Shown in pieces: positions 8,805-18,805 of a DNA stretch of 64,000 nt (the stretch's first letter is position 1; each line of letters starts with the position of its first letter). Origin of the DNA: Pseudoalteromonas sp. P1-9 (lineage in GTDB: Bacteria; Pseudomonadota; Gammaproteobacteria; Enterobacterales; Alteromonadaceae); assembly GCF_001399975.1 (NCBI RefSeq), contig NZ_LKBD01000003.1, positions 177,229 through 241,228 on the forward strand, read 5' to 3'. The position numbers and the translations under genes are program-made. The notes beneath the pieces were generated by a model that had not been told where the DNA came from, searched no databases, and saw only the letters and a list, made by a program, of their open reading frames with translations.

Positions 8805-9335
8805 TTAAGGAGAGTAAAAGTTCTCTCCTTTTTCACACAACACCATAAATAAGCGCAGATCCAATTCACATTCAAAATAGTTTGCTTGCATGTGGCAGCA
8901 TAAGTTGTAAAAGCTTTTGTTATGGTCTTTTTCTTTAAAATGTGCGAGTTCATGAACGACTAACGCTTTTAATACTTCTAAAGGGGCATATTTTAATTGA
9001 TTTGCCACCGCGATATGGTGCTGAGCTTTAAGTTTTTTACCGTGTGCGTGTCGTTTAAAGGTATGCGTACCAAGTGCATTGAGCACCAAGTCTTTTCGCT
9101 TTTCATACCTTACCGAGTTCAATTTTGCGGCATTTTTCAAAAACTGTTGTTTTAGCGTGTTGGTATATTCATAAAGCGTTTTTTCAGAATTATATTGATG
9201 GCCGCTTGGGTATTTTTTCTTAAAGTACTGAATTAACTTACCTGAGCTTATCAGGGTGTTAACCTGCGCTTTTATTGGCTCAGGGTAACCGTTAAAGTAG
9301 TTCATGTACGGTGAGGTGTTATCGATTGCTGACAT
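8805..9335 (-). CDS. YgjP-like (DUF45/WLM) metallopeptidase
   Basis: A 176-residue protein with VVHELAHFKEKDHN: His128, Glu129 and His132 form the HExxH site, and His138 is the third zinc ligand in the HExxHxxxxxH spacing of YgjP/WLM-type peptidases. There is no signal peptide, so it should be cytoplasmic. The N-terminal half is helical and rich in Lys and Tyr. It is shorter than typical YgjP proteins (about 230) but keeps the complete catalytic part. It follows the DUF72 gene by 6 bases and probably shares its transcript. Substrate unknown. Confidence 0.85.
   Translation of the reverse strand: MSAIDNTSPYMNYFNGYPEPIKAQVNTLISSGKLIQYFKKKYPSGHQYNSEKTLYEYTNTLKQQFLKNAAKLNSVRYEKRKDLVLNALGTHTFKRHAHGKKLKAQHHIAVANQLKYAPLEVLKALVVHELAHFKEKDHNKSFYNLCCHMQANYFECELDLRLFMVLCEKGENFYSP
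8807..8833 (+). terminator. Rho-independent terminator inside the convergent gene
   Basis: AAGGAGAG-TAAAAGTT-CTCTCCTT followed by TTT ends the protease transcript. The hairpin lies within the last codons and stop of the convergent YgjP-like gene. Confidence 0.75.
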
Positions 9336-9341
9336 ACATAC

Positions 9342-10190
9342 CTAAAATAAGTCGTTTTGTTTTGCTTCTGTTTGCGCAGGAAAAGGCGCTAACACATTAT
9401 GGTTAAAGCCACCATCTTGGCAAAACTGGCGCGCAAGTTGGGCTGAGTCGTGGTTGTCGGCAGTATGAAAAAATACATACGGTGTTTTACCTTCACTTTG
9501 CCATTGTTTTATTTTTTTGACCCAAGGCGCATAAAAGGCATGATTATTTTTTAATGTTGAACAGCCAACAAAACGGATAATCGGCTTTTCTCCGGTTGCG
9601 ATAACATTGACAGGCACGCGTGGTTTTTTATTTTGCGCATCGATAATCGCATCTGTATTTGCAGGCTCAGAAAAAAGTGCTCGGGTATCCATTATAATGC
9701 GGTCAACATTGTGACGCATGAGTAGCTGATTAAAACGCTTTTCATTGTCGTCTTTTTGGAAAAAGTCAAGGTGTCTTACTTCAATGGATAATGGAATGTG
9801 CTTCGGCCAAATTTGAATAAATTGCTCAATTCGCGGCATGTAAGCGGGCGAACATGATTTGGGCAACTGCAGCATTACAGAACCTATTTTTGGCAGTAAT
9901 GGGTCAAATAAGGTGAGCCAATCTTTGAGGTCTTGATTTATGCCTTCTAGCGCCATTTGATGCGAAATACGTTTCGGTATTTTAAAGGTAAAGCGAAATT
10001 CATCAGCAGTGCTTTGATACCAGTTATTAATTGCTGTTGGCGTAGGGTCGGCGTAAAAGCTGGTATTGCCCTCCACAGTATTAAAAATTTGGGCATATTG
10101 CGAAAGCATTTCACTGTTTTTACAGTGGCGTGTGAACACACGACCTTTCCAGTGATTACTGGACCACTGTGGGCAACCTAAATACAGCAT
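9342..10190 (-). CDS. DUF72 (YecE-like) family protein
   Basis: A 282-residue protein with the typical DUF72 opening LYLGCPQWSSNHWKG, the motif VEGNTSFYADP near residue 38, FTFKIPKRISHQ near 68, and later SVMLQLPKS and EVRH. DUF72 proteins adopt a TIM-barrel fold. Their function is not established; E. coli YecE is also uncharacterised. The gene is transcribed away from aspS and towards the YgjP-like peptidase, with which it likely forms a two-gene operon. Confidence 0.88.
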   Translation of the reverse strand: MLYLGCPQWSSNHWKGRVFTRHCKNSEMLSQYAQIFNTVEGNTSFYADPTPTAINNWYQSTADEFRFTFKIPKRISHQMALEGINQDLKDWLTLFDPLLPKIGSVMLQLPKSCSPAYMPRIEQFIQIWPKHIPLSIEVRHLDFFQKDDNEKRFNQLLMRHNVDRIIMDTRALFSEPANTDAIIDAQNKKPRVPVNVIATGEKPIIRFVGCSTLKNNHAFYAPWVKKIKQWQSEGKTPYVFFHTADNHDSAQLARQFCQDGGFNHNVLAPFPAQTEAKQNDLF

Positions 10191-10363
10191 TTAGAAAATT
10201 ATTTGATGAGCAATTTTTGTAGTTTATCAAAGACGGAATTTACTCTCTACACTCGCAATTTTAAAGCGCTTAAGTATAATTGGCGTTTATTTTTTAGTGA
10301 TGACTAATTTCGAGCCGATTATGTGTTCGAAAAATTGATAAGTCTTTTACGGACAGGATAGAT

Positions 10364-12133
10364 ATGCGCTCTATATATTGCGGACAAGTAAATAAATCAA
10401 ACGTAGAACAAACGGTCGAACTGTGTGGTTGGATCAATAAACGCCGTGACCTAGGTGGCTTAATCTTTATCGACTTACGCGACCGCGAAGGGTTAGTGCA
10501 AGTGGTATTTGATCCAGACGTTGAAGGCTTAATGGATACCGCTAACCAATTACGTAACGAGTTTTGTGTAAAAGTAACGGGTGTTGTACGTGCTCGCCCA
10601 GAAAGCCAAATCAACAAAGATATGGCGACAGGTGAAGTAGAAATTTTAGGTAAAGGGTTAGAGATCATTAACCGTTCTGAACCTCTACCACTTGATTTTA
10701 ATCAGCAAAACTCTGAAGAAATGCGTTTGAAGTATCGCTATTTAGATCTTCGTCGTATCGAAATGAGTGAGCGCATTAAGTTACGTGCTAAAGCGTCATC
10801 ATTTGTTCGTCGTTTCTTAGACGATAACGGTTTCTTAGATATTGAAACACCAGTACTTACTAAAGCGACTCCTGAAGGTGCTCGTGACTATTTAGTGCCA
10901 AGCCGCGTACACAACGGTAGTTTTTACGCATTGCCTCAGTCGCCACAGCTTTTCAAACAGTTATTAATGATGTCGGGTTTTGACCGTTACTATCAAATTG
11001 TTAAGTGTTTCCGCGATGAAGACTTACGTGCTGACCGTCAGCCTGAATTCACTCAAATCGATTTAGAAACGTCATTTATGAGCTCTGACGAAGTGCGCGC
11101 AATGACTGAAAATCTGATAAAAGATATGTGGCAAGAGCTACTAAACGTTGACCTTGGTACATTCCCAGCTATGTCGTACGCAGATGCAATGCGCCGTTTT
11201 GGTTCAGATAAGCCAGATCTACGTAACCCAATGGAATTAGTTGATGTTGCGGATTTAGTTAAAGACGTTGAGTTTAAAGTTTTCTCAGGTCCTGCTAACG
11301 ATGAAAAAGGTCGCGTAGCGGTACTTACTGTACCAGGTGGTGCATCACTTTCACGTAAGCAAATTGATGAATACACTAAGTTCATCGGCATTTACGGCGC
11401 GAAAGGCTTAGCTTGGATGAAGGTGAACGACCTTGCAGCTGGCGTTGAAGGCGTACAATCACCAATTGCTAAATTCTTAAGCGAAGAGGTGATCAGCCAA
11501 TTACTTGAGCGCACTAATGCGCAAACAGGCGACATCATTTTATTTGGTGCCGACAAGCGCAATGTTGTTAACGAAGCAATGGGCGCGCTTCGTTTGAAAA
11601 TTGGTTTAGATCTTGAAATTACTGACCTAACAAAGTGGGCACCACTTTGGGTTGTTGATTTCCCAATGTTTGAAGAAGACGATGAAGGCACATTGCACGC
11701 GGTTCACCACCCATTTACTGCACCAAAAGACGTTTCTGCGGCTGAACTAGAAGCAAACCCAGCAGCAGCGATTTCAGACGCGTACGATATGGTACTTAAT
11801 GGCTACGAAGTAGGTGGTGGTTCTGTTCGTATTCATAACAATGATATGCAACAAGCGGCATTCCGTATCTTAGGCATTGAAGCGCAAGAACAAGAAGACA
11901 AGTTTGGTTTCTTACTTGATGCACTTAAGTACGGTACACCACCACATGCAGGTTTAGCATTTGGTTTAGACCGTTTAGTCATGTTGCTATGTGGCACTGA
12001 AAATATCCGTGACGTAATTGCGTTCCCGAAAACAACGCAAGCATCATGTTTATTAACAAATGCACCAAGCGTTGCAAACCCAGATGCACTGGTTGAACTA
12101 GGTGTATCTGTGGTAGAGGCGGCTGACGAATAA
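10364..12133 (+). CDS. aspS: Aspartate-tRNA ligase
   Basis: A class II aminoacyl-tRNA synthetase charging tRNA-Asp. The length of 589 residues is almost the E. coli value (590). An N-terminal OB anticodon-binding domain (about 1-105) is followed by the catalytic core. That core has class II motif 2 ([18 protein letters not shown] near residue 217), a GAD insertion domain (about 290-420) and motif 3 ([13 protein letters not shown] near 530). The GAD domain marks the bacterial-type enzyme. A -10-like TATAAT lies at 10275-10280. A strong terminator follows. Confidence 0.98.
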   Translation: MRSIYCGQVNKSNVEQTVELCGWINKRRDLGGLIFIDLRDREGLVQVVFDPDVEGLMDTANQLRNEFCVKVTGVVRARPESQINKDMATGEVEILGKGLEIINRSEPLPLDFNQQNSEEMRLKYRYLDLRRIEMSERIKLRAKASSFVRRFLDDNGFLDIETPVLTKATPEGARDYLVPSRVHNGSFYALPQSPQLFKQLLMMSGFDRYYQIVKCFRDEDLRADRQPEFTQIDLETSFMSSDEVRAMTENLIKDMWQELLNVDLGTFPAMSYADAMRRFGSDKPDLRNPMELVDVADLVKDVEFKVFSGPANDEKGRVAVLTVPGGASLSRKQIDEYTKFIGIYGAKGLAWMKVNDLAAGVEGVQSPIAKFLSEEVISQLLERTNAQTGDIILFGADKRNVVNEAMGALRLKIGLDLEITDLTKWAPLWVVDFPMFEEDDEGTLHAVHHPFTAPKDVSAAELEANPAAAISDAYDMVLNGYEVGGGSVRIHNNDMQQAAFRILGIEAQEQEDKFGFLLDALKYGTPPHAGLAFGLDRLVMLLCGTENIRDVIAFPKTTQASCLLTNAPSVANPDALVELGVSVVEAADE

Positions 12134-12148
12134 TCGTTACCAAATCTA

Positions 12149-12180
12149 AAAAAAGGCGCACGTTAACGTGCGCCTTTTTT
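12149..12180. terminator. Bidirectional Rho-independent terminator
   Basis: AAAAAGGCGCACGTTAACGT continues into its mirror half to give an 11-bp-plus perfect stem flanked by an A-run and a T-run. It separates the convergent aspS and chemoreceptor genes. Confidence 0.95.
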
Positions 12181-12199
12181 GTTTGCTTGCAAAGGGAAA

Positions 12200-14050
12200 C
12201 TAAACGGTGAAACGCGCGACATCTTGCTTCATATTTTGCGCATCGGTTTCAAGTGCATGACAATTTTGACTGTTTTCGCATGAATCAAAAAACAATTGCT
12301 CAGCCGAAACAGAGATATTTTCGGTTGCACTTTCTACTTCCTTCACTGTGTACATTTGTTCTTGTGTGGCACCTGCAATTTGAATAACGCGATCCCGAAT
12401 GGCATCGAGCGATTGTTTATTGCGATCCATACTTTCTCTCGCAGTATCAAGAGAGTCGTTCATTTCACTGGTGAGACTTAAACTTTGTTCCATTGCCTGT
12501 TCAGAACGAACCACTAGATCTTGCAATGTTTTAATCATTTTTCCGATTTCTACTGTTGATTGCTGTGTGCGTTTGGCAAGCGTTCTCACTTCATCGGCAA
12601 CAACGGCAAATCCTCGGCCTGTTTCGCCGGCACGTGCAGCTTCAATTGCGGCATTAAGTGCAAGCAAGTTGGTTTGCTCAGTGATATCACTTATCACGCT
12701 CGTTACCCCTTCAATTTCACGACTTGATAGGGTTAATTCACTCATAATCTCGCTGGTGGACTCTACTTGTGACTTTAACAATCCCATATTGGTGTGTGTT
12801 TGGCTCATTACATCAGTGCCTTCACGCATATCTTGTTCCGCTTGCTCTACACTTGCCTCTACGTCAACACTGCTTTGGGCAATGAGCTCAACGGCTTTAA
12901 CCAGTTCTGACACCGCTTGTTTGACTGCGAGCGTATTATTTTTTTGATCTTCAATTGCGGTTTGCGAACGTAAACTTAACTCGGCAGAGTGGTGGGCGCC
13001 TTTTTCAACGGCTTCACCTTTATGCTTAATTTCACGTACTATTTCTGCTGTGGTATCAATAAACTCGTTAATGCTGTCGGTAAACTCTGACAATTCATCT
13101 TCACCGTCTAGTTCAATGTGTTGGGTTAAATCGCCATTGCCGTGGCTAATATCTGCCATTTTTTCATTGGCACTGTGTAGGCGATGAATAATGCGATAAG
13201 TTTGCCACAATAAAATAATTGAAATAACCACTGTGATAAGTCCAGACACCATTGCGCCTTGCTTTTTACTGACTTGCAATGTGTTGGAAATTTCAGCGTT
13301 AATGCCCGCTGTTAATTGGCTGAGCGTGGATTCTACTTGGTGAATGCTGCCTCGTAATGCACCGCGTAATCCTTCTTCTTCTGATAAACCTCGTTGTTTT
13401 AATGCATCAGCAAGGTTTGCTGCGGCATTTTCGAAGTTTGCAAGGGTGGCTGTGGCGCTTACGGTGTCATAAGTAGTGAGATAGGTTTTTACTGTGCTTA
13501 GTTTTTCTTGCGCTTGATTTTTGGCTGCAATATCCAGCGATGATTGAAAGTCGTTTTCAAGTAGTACGAGCCGCACCATAGAGCTTATTGCATTGGTGTC
13601 GCCAGTTGTTAGCACCGCTTCTTTTAATTGTGTTTCGGCTAAATTGAATGCCTGTCGCAATCCTTGATCTTTTGATAAGCCAATGCGCTTGTCGAGTGCC
13701 ACTAAGGTAAGAAACTGAGTTTCGTATTGCTCGATTAAATCATGAGTATCGCTAAGTTGTAGCTTTAACGATGGAATGGTATCGAGCGCGTTGTGTAATG
13801 CATGAATGTTTTGCTTAATCAACACAATGCGCTGATTAAACTTATCAACATACTTTTCGTTTTTACGCAGTAAAAAGTCTTTTTCATGACGTCTGAGCAT
13901 CAGCATGTTGTTGCTCAACTCTTTACTTAGCGCCAGTTCGCTTCCGAGTTCTGCCATTTGATTTGTTGAATACCAAATAAGACTCGCCATTACTGCCATC
14001 GCTAAAATAATTAGCGCCGATAGTGACAAAAATGATCGTTTGATAGACAT
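12200..14050 (-). CDS. Methyl-accepting chemotaxis protein with helical sensor domain
   Basis: About 616 residues. Membrane helix near residues 8-28, then a long all-helical periplasmic sensor domain to about residue 275 with two similar halves, reminiscent of the helical bimodular (HBM) sensor of McpS. A second membrane helix (about 270-290), a HAMP domain (about 292-345), and the cytoplasmic signalling domain follow. The signalling hairpin tip matches [20 protein letters not shown] near residue 460. There is no C-terminal CheR-binding pentapeptide. The ATG at 14050 is chosen because AAGGAG lies 5 bases upstream; a GTG at 14056 lies inside that site. The ligand cannot be told from sequence. 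Confidence 0.93.
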   Translation of the reverse strand: MSIKRSFLSLSALIILAMAVMASLIWYSTNQMAELGSELALSKELSNNMLMLRRHEKDFLLRKNEKYVDKFNQRIVLIKQNIHALHNALDTIPSLKLQLSDTHDLIEQYETQFLTLVALDKRIGLSKDQGLRQAFNLAETQLKEAVLTTGDTNAISSMVRLVLLENDFQSSLDIAAKNQAQEKLSTVKTYLTTYDTVSATATLANFENAAANLADALKQRGLSEEEGLRGALRGSIHQVESTLSQLTAGINAEISNTLQVSKKQGAMVSGLITVVISIILLWQTYRIIHRLHSANEKMADISHGNGDLTQHIELDGEDELSEFTDSINEFIDTTAEIVREIKHKGEAVEKGAHHSAELSLRSQTAIEDQKNNTLAVKQAVSELVKAVELIAQSSVDVEASVEQAEQDMREGTDVMSQTHTNMGLLKSQVESTSEIMSELTLSSREIEGVTSVISDITEQTNLLALNAAIEAARAGETGRGFAVVADEVRTLAKRTQQSTVEIGKMIKTLQDLVVRSEQAMEQSLSLTSEMNDSLDTARESMDRNKQSLDAIRDRVIQIAGATQEQMYTVKEVESATENISVSAEQLFFDSCENSQNCHALETDAQNMKQDVARFTV

Positions 14051-14056
14051 GAACAC

Positions 14057-14533
14057 TCCTTATTCATCAGTAGAATTGCTCGTAATTTAGTACGATATTT
14101 AACTATCAATAATGCTAGGATCAGTTTTTAATTCTTGCCACAAAAATGTCATATTAGCGGCTTTAAATCTTGCTCTAATAATTAAACCGAGCGAATAAAT
14201 CGCTTTATCAAGGGAGAACGATGAGGTTGGTTTGGACACTCAAGCTTGCTGTGTACTCAGCAAAACTATCAGCTAGCACCCATAAAATACCAACGTTCAA
14301 ATGGCGAATAAATTTGTTAACCCGCGTTCAGGTAACATAGGGTGTTGCCATCGCTCCATTGGAAATATGGGAAGTGAGTACATCACTGCGTATTATATTG
14401 TTCCGATACCAAAAGCTATGAGCGTGTGATTGTTATCATTTAATCTCGCCGTTTATCATTTAATACTTTACCAACAGTTACTTGAAGCACATTATGGCTG
14501 CGTTTTTAGTTTTCTCGAATGTAGGTTGTATGT
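14057..14533. other. Intergenic region with 12-bp direct repeat and possible tiny ORF
   Basis: No established gene is present in these 477 bases. TTATCATTTAAT occurs twice, at 14433-14444 and 14453-14464, exactly 20 bp apart and upstream of the DUF418 gene, which looks like a regulator site. A 39-codon frame at 14221-14340 starts with ATG behind AGGGAG, but its composition (VWTLKLAVYSAK then Thr/Ser/Arg-rich) gives no hint of function and it may be chance. Confidence 0.5.
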
Positions 14534-15625
14534 ATGCCACGTATTAAAACGCTAGATGTAATGAGAGGTTTTGCTGTGTTGGGTATTCTGTTTATGAATA
14601 TTTACTATCATAGCGTTTTTGAATTAGGTTACGTGCCGCTTCAAGTCGCACCGCTTAGCGATAATGTGATTGAGGTGATAAATGCCTTTTTTATTGATGG
14701 TCGTTTTAGGGCCTTATTTTGTTTACTGTTCGGTGTAGGCTTAGCTATTTTGTATGATAAGCATGGTCAAGACGATGCCTTTACGCTATTGAAGTCGCGT
14801 TTAAATTGGCTTCTTATTTTTGGCTTTATCCATAGCGTGTTTATTTTTTCTGGCGATATTTTGGTTAACTACGCACTAGCGGGGTTGATAGTTTATCGCG
14901 AAATCGGCAGTAGCCAAGAAGTGCTCTTAAAAAAAGCAAAAACGTATTTTGCTATAGGCTTTTCATTAATATTGCTGTTTGCGTTAATCCCAAGCGAACC
15001 CATCTACCGCGATAGCGATGAGTACTTCGAAATTATTAACACCTGGCAATCAGGTTATGGCGAGCAATTAATTCAGCAAATTGTGTTTACCATTATTATG
15101 TTTGTGTTTAGCTGGGTGTGTTTTATTTGGATTACCGCAGGCATTGTATTGTTTGGTATTTATTTATATCGCGCCGATTTTTTCAATACGGGTTTATCAA
15201 CAAAGCAATTGCTTGCATCTTTATTGGTGGTGATAACCATATCGAGTATCGACGCGCTGCTGCGTGTTAATTACGTTCACTTGGTTGAACTCACCATGTC
15301 CATTGCCACATTTTCAGGACTAGTGTGCGCGTTAATGTATTGCCATGTTTTTATTAAGTTAAATGAAAAGCTTACCGTATTAAACAGTATTTTTGCGCCT
15401 GCGGGACGTATGGCATTTACGCTTTATATTTTACAATCAATTGTCTTTGCGCTCTTCTTTCGCTATTTTTTACCTGAATTTGTGCATAGCGCAACGCGTT
15501 TAGACTATATCTACTTGTGTTTAATGTTCTCAGTTTTTCAGCTGGTATTTGCGTTTTTCTATTTAAAACTTTTTAAGTCAGGGCCAATAGAGTGGCTTTG
15601 GCGCAAAGCATATAGCGCAAAATAA
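14534..15625 (+). CDS. DUF418 domain-containing membrane protein (YeiB-like)
   Basis: A 363-residue integral membrane protein with about nine to ten hydrophobic helices. The N-terminus RIKTLDVMRGFAVLGILFMN is the hallmark of this acyltransferase-3-like superfamily. The C-terminal DUF418 part covers about residues 215-360 and includes GRMAFTLYILQS near 290. Function is unknown in the family; a role in moving or modifying envelope molecules is speculation. It is followed by ruvC on the same strand with a LexA-like site between, so it is probably a separate unit. Confidence 0.88.
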   Translation: MPRIKTLDVMRGFAVLGILFMNIYYHSVFELGYVPLQVAPLSDNVIEVINAFFIDGRFRALFCLLFGVGLAILYDKHGQDDAFTLLKSRLNWLLIFGFIHSVFIFSGDILVNYALAGLIVYREIGSSQEVLLKKAKTYFAIGFSLILLFALIPSEPIYRDSDEYFEIINTWQSGYGEQLIQQIVFTIIMFVFSWVCFIWITAGIVLFGIYLYRADFFNTGLSTKQLLASLLVVITISSIDALLRVNYVHLVELTMSIATFSGLVCALMYCHVFIKLNEKLTVLNSIFAPAGRMAFTLYILQSIVFALFFRYFLPEFVHSATRLDYIYLCLMFSVFQLVFAFFYLKLFKSGPIEWLWRKAYSAK

Positions 15626-15663
15626 GTTAAATTTTGTGCAACTGTGCGTAGTTTAAAAACTAT

Positions 15664-15683
15664 TACTGGTAATCCATACAGTT
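15664..15683 (+). promoter_or_regulatory. LexA (SOS) box upstream of ruvC
   Basis: TACTGGTAATCCATACAGTT matches the gammaproteobacterial consensus TACTGTATATATATACAGTA at 14 of 20 positions, with the outer CTG and ACAG kept. It lies 48 bases before the ruvC start, as expected for the damage-inducible ruv operon. Confidence 0.65.
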
Positions 15684-15730
15684 ATTGGTCATTATTAGTT
15701 ATCACAAGAAAACATCGCAAAAGGTGTGCA

Positions 15731-16255
15731 TTGGCAATAATACTTGGCATCGACCCTGGCTCTCGCTTTACGGGCTATGGTTTAATTAAACAGCAAGGTA
15801 TGAAGTTTGAATACTTGGGTAGCGGCTTTATTAAAATGGGCGAAAAGCCAATGGCCGAGCGCCTTAAAATAATTTTTCAAGGTGTTACGCAGCTAATTGA
15901 ACAATATCAGCCAGATAGCTTTGCGATTGAACAAGTATTTATGGCGCGAAATCCCGATTCTGCATTAAAACTTGGCCAAGCCCGTGGCGCTGCAATGGTG
16001 GCGGCTTCGCTTCAGTCACTTGAGGTATTTGAATATTCCGCAAGGCAAGTTAAGCAGGCAGTTGTTGGCACCGGTGGTGCTGATAAATCGCAAGTACAAC
16101 ATATGGTAAAGAGCTTTTTAAAATTGCCTGGTACACCACAAGCAGATGCCGCCGATGCGTTGGCAATCGCCATTTGCCATGGCCATTCACAACAACATTT
16201 AATCAAGCTTTCAGGGCAAGCGAGTAAAACAGTAAGAGGACGATTAAGACGATGA
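15731..16255 (+). CDS. ruvC: Holliday junction endonuclease RuvC
   Basis: RuvC resolves Holliday junctions by paired nicking. From the TTG at 15731 the protein reads [17 protein letters not shown] with 174 residues, matching E. coli RuvC (173). AAGGTG lies at the right distance. The longer frame starting at 15644 would run through the LexA box. Catalytic acids are visible as Asp in GIDPGS, Glu in IEQVF and Asp residues in [14 protein letters not shown]. Its stop overlaps the ruvA start (ATGA), so it is first in ruvC-ruvA-ruvB. Confidence 0.97.
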   Translation: MAIILGIDPGSRFTGYGLIKQQGMKFEYLGSGFIKMGEKPMAERLKIIFQGVTQLIEQYQPDSFAIEQVFMARNPDSALKLGQARGAAMVAASLQSLEVFEYSARQVKQAVVGTGGADKSQVQHMVKSFLKLPGTPQADAADALAIAICHGHSQQHLIKLSGQASKTVRGRLRR

Positions 16256-16869
16256 TAGGGCGATTACGCGGAACATTAGTAGAAAAACAGCCACCGGAAA
16301 TCTTAATTGAAGTGAGTGGTGTTGGCTATGAAGTGAATATGCCAATGACCTGCTTTTACAACTTGCCGAAAGAAGGTGAAGAAGCGGTTGTTTACACCCA
16401 TTTTGTGGTGAGAGAAGATGCACAATTATTGTTTGGTTTTAACAATAAAACGGAACGTGCACTATTTCGTGAATTATTAAAAGCCAATGGTGTAGGGCCT
16501 AAGTTAGGTTTGGCAATTTTATCGGGCATGTCTGCCGAGCAATTTGTTGCCTGTGTACATAATGAAGATGCAACAAGCTTGGTTAAATTGCCGGGTGTTG
16601 GTAAAAAGACCGCTGAGCGTTTAGTGCTTGAAATGAAAGACAGGCTGAAAGATTGGGGTATGGATCTCTTTACTCCTTATACCGATGGTGCAATATTGGA
16701 AATGCAAGAAGATCCAACCGTTAAAGGGTGTGCACAAGATGATGCGATAGCAGCGTTAATGGCACTCGGTTATAAAGCAAATCAAGCAGAAAAAGCCGTT
16801 AAAGCAATTAAAGGCAGTGGCTTATCAAGCGAAGCGCTAATTAAAGAAGCGCTAAAGGCAATGATGTAA
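16252..16869 (+). CDS. ruvA: Holliday junction branch migration protein RuvA
   Basis: RuvA binds the four-way junction as a tetramer and loads the RuvB motor. The 205-residue protein (E. coli 203) starts [20 protein letters not shown], typical of the N-terminal OB domain. It carries two helix-hairpin-helix motifs ([18 protein letters not shown] near residue 73 and [18 protein letters not shown] near 108). The C-terminal domain that contacts RuvB spans about 158-205. It overlaps ruvC by four bases and precedes ruvB by one base. Confidence 0.97.
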   Translation: MIGRLRGTLVEKQPPEILIEVSGVGYEVNMPMTCFYNLPKEGEEAVVYTHFVVREDAQLLFGFNNKTERALFRELLKANGVGPKLGLAILSGMSAEQFVACVHNEDATSLVKLPGVGKKTAERLVLEMKDRLKDWGMDLFTPYTDGAILEMQEDPTVKGCAQDDAIAALMALGYKANQAEKAVKAIKGSGLSSEALIKEALKAMM

Positions 16870-16870
16870 G

Positions 16871-17878
16871 ATGATTGAAGCAGATAGATTAATAGAGCCC
16901 GAGAAAAAAGGAAATGAGGATGTTATTGATAGAGCGATACGTCCAAAGCTGTTGTCTGATTACCGTGGTCAACCCCATGTAAAGGAGCAGATGGAAATTT
17001 TTATTGAAGCGGCGCGCTCTCGTGAAGAAGCACTTGACCACTTGCTTATTTTTGGCCCACCGGGTTTGGGTAAAACTACGCTAGCGAATATTGTTGCTAA
17101 CGAGCTGAACGTGAATATTAAAACAACGTCAGGCCCAGTACTTGAAAAAGCCGGCGATCTTGCGGCAATGCTAACCAATTTAGAAGAAAACGATGTGCTT
17201 TTCATTGATGAAATACACCGTTTAAGCCCGCATGTTGAAGAAATTCTTTATCCGGCAATGGAAGACTACCAGCTTGATATTATGATAGGTGAAGGGCCGG
17301 CTGCACGTTCTATTAAATTAGACTTACCACCGTTTACATTAGTGGGTGCAACAACCCGTGCAGGTTCTCTTACTTCGCCACTTAGAGATCGTTTTGGTAT
17401 TGTTCAGCGTTTAGAGTTTTATTCAGTTGAAGATTTATCACACATCGTTAGTCGTTCTGCGGATTTCTTATCCCTTGAAATGGAAGACGAAGGGGCGGTT
17501 GAAGTGGCACGTCGTGCCCGTGGCACCCCGCGTATTGCCAACCGATTATTACGCCGTGTTCGGGATTATGCTGAAGTTAAAGCTGATGGTGTCGTTACAG
17601 CTGAAGTCGCAGGCAGCGCACTTGATATGGTAGATGTTGATAAAAGTGGTTTTGATTATATGGACCGCAAATATTTATTGTGTCTTATAGAGAAGTTTAT
17701 GGGCGGCCCTGTTGGTCTTGACAATATTGCTGCGGCAATAGGAGAAGAGCGCGAAACAATCGAAGATGTTATTGAGCCCTATTTGATACAGCAAGGGTTT
17801 ATTCAGCGTACGCCAAGAGGGCGTATTGCCCAAGAGTTTGCCTATAAACATTTTGGCTTTCCAATAAAAGACGCGTAA
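16871..17878 (+). CDS. ruvB: Holliday junction DNA helicase RuvB
   Basis: The hexameric AAA+ motor of branch migration. It has 335 residues (E. coli 336). Walker A is [10 protein letters not shown] near residue 63 and Walker B is LFIDEIHRL near 110. Sensor/arginine finger motifs [18 protein letters not shown] lie near 157, and the C-terminal winged helix contains [10 protein letters not shown]. It ends the ruvCAB operon, with a terminator 35 bases behind. Confidence 0.98.
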   Translation: MIEADRLIEPEKKGNEDVIDRAIRPKLLSDYRGQPHVKEQMEIFIEAARSREEALDHLLIFGPPGLGKTTLANIVANELNVNIKTTSGPVLEKAGDLAAMLTNLEENDVLFIDEIHRLSPHVEEILYPAMEDYQLDIMIGEGPAARSIKLDLPPFTLVGATTRAGSLTSPLRDRFGIVQRLEFYSVEDLSHIVSRSADFLSLEMEDEGAVEVARRARGTPRIANRLLRRVRDYAEVKADGVVTAEVAGSALDMVDVDKSGFDYMDRKYLLCLIEKFMGGPVGLDNIAAAIGEERETIEDVIEPYLIQQGFIQRTPRGRIAQEFAYKHFGFPIKDA

Positions 17879-17910
17879 TACAAATAACGCTAGTTTGAGT
17901 TAAATAATTA

Positions 17911-17936
17911 AAAAAGGTCGCTTAGCGGCCTTTTTT
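17911..17936 (+). terminator. Rho-independent terminator of the ruv operon
   Basis: GGTCGC-TTA-GCGGCC with one G-T pair, followed by six T. Confidence 0.88.
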
Positions 17937-18805
17937 GTCATTTAACTTTTGCTTTTTATAAAGATAGTAAAAGCACGTAAATCTATAGTAGATATTCTAG
18001 TTTAGTAGGTCTAGCAATTACTTTTTGATAAGTAACAGGTAATGCTTCTAAAAGGGTCTTTCTCGTCAAGAGCTGCCTATTGCCAATCAATTAAAGATAG
18101 TAGTCAGCAAAAATATCGGTTAGAAGTCGATTCGTTATCTATATCGGAGCGTATTTACAGCAGGGGTAATAGGGGTCTTTCTAAATTTTAGGCAAAAAAA
18201 AGCCCGCTAGGGAGCGGGCAAACAACAAGTTGAAGGAAGTAATCCAGGGAACGCATTTAAAAAAATGCTACACAATGACAAATCAGTAATCACTGTGTAT
18301 ATGAAACTAGGGTTAGCACAGTATGTGTGCATGTCCTCGTGTTTACAGGTGCTATATTACGGATTAGCGTGCTTTTCATCAAACTAGAAAAATTATTTTT
18401 TGATATAAAAAAAACTAATGCGATGATGTTTTTTGTTGTGCATATAACCACCAGTTAATTAAATGTTAAAAATTACACCCTTGTATTTAAAGGGAAAATA
18501 ATTAAAGTGCAAAATTCATTCTATAAGTTTTATTGTTTTGTTGATTTTTATATTTCAGGTTTTGAGTATTTATTCATATTTAGTGAATAAACGTTATGTT
18601 TTTGAATGTTTAGTGCGTTATAAAATCATCATTTAGTATCATAAAGTTAATTTGTGTGTTTTTTTTGTTCAGTTGACGTGATTCTTACTGCCTAGCCATT
18701 GTATGCAGGTATTAGTATGGTTAAACTAAATCTCATACTAACAAGGGAACTTTCCAAGCACTAAACGAACTAACCCTTGACTATCAATCATTTCAGGAGT
18801 GAGCA
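17937..18805. other. Long AT-rich intergenic region between ruvB and tolQ
   Basis: About 870 bases without a plausible protein gene on either strand. In E. coli the thioesterase gene ybgC lies directly in front of tolQ; it is not here. The region contains a candidate small RNA on the minus strand (18194-18347). A short motif GGGTCTTTCT occurs at about 18055 and again at about 18174. The rest, about 18400-18780, is very AT-rich and should hold the tol-pal promoter; a TTGACG at about 18673 is the best -35 candidate, but no good -10 goes with it. Confidence 0.5.
18194..18347 (-). ncRNA. Candidate small regulatory RNA
   Basis: On the minus strand, TTGATG (18377-18382) and TAATAT (18354-18359) are separated by exactly 17 bp, a sigma-70-like promoter. 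A Rho-independent terminator lies about 150 bases downstream: stem GCCCGCT (18213-18219 on the complement) with AGCGGGC (18202-18208), a 4-base loop, then eight U (18194-18201). The predicted transcript is about 154 nt and unattached to any gene. A 41-codon frame (18332-18207) runs into the terminator stem and is Cys/Pro-rich, so I regard it as chance. The stretch just before the terminator is pyrimidine-rich, as in many Hfq-bound RNAs. Family unknown. Confidence 0.5.

Noticed and set aside
12399..12947. 182-residue frame on the plus strand
   Set aside because: Shadow of the chemoreceptor signalling domain; Ser/Thr-rich and unlike any protein.
15644..15730. Longer N-terminus for RuvC
   Set aside because: It would cover the LexA box and add 29 residues absent from RuvC; the TTG at 15731 has a good ribosome site and gives the normal length.
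18207..18332. 41-codon frame within the candidate small RNA
   Set aside because: The frame runs into the terminator stem, and the GAGG in front is only two bases from the ATG.
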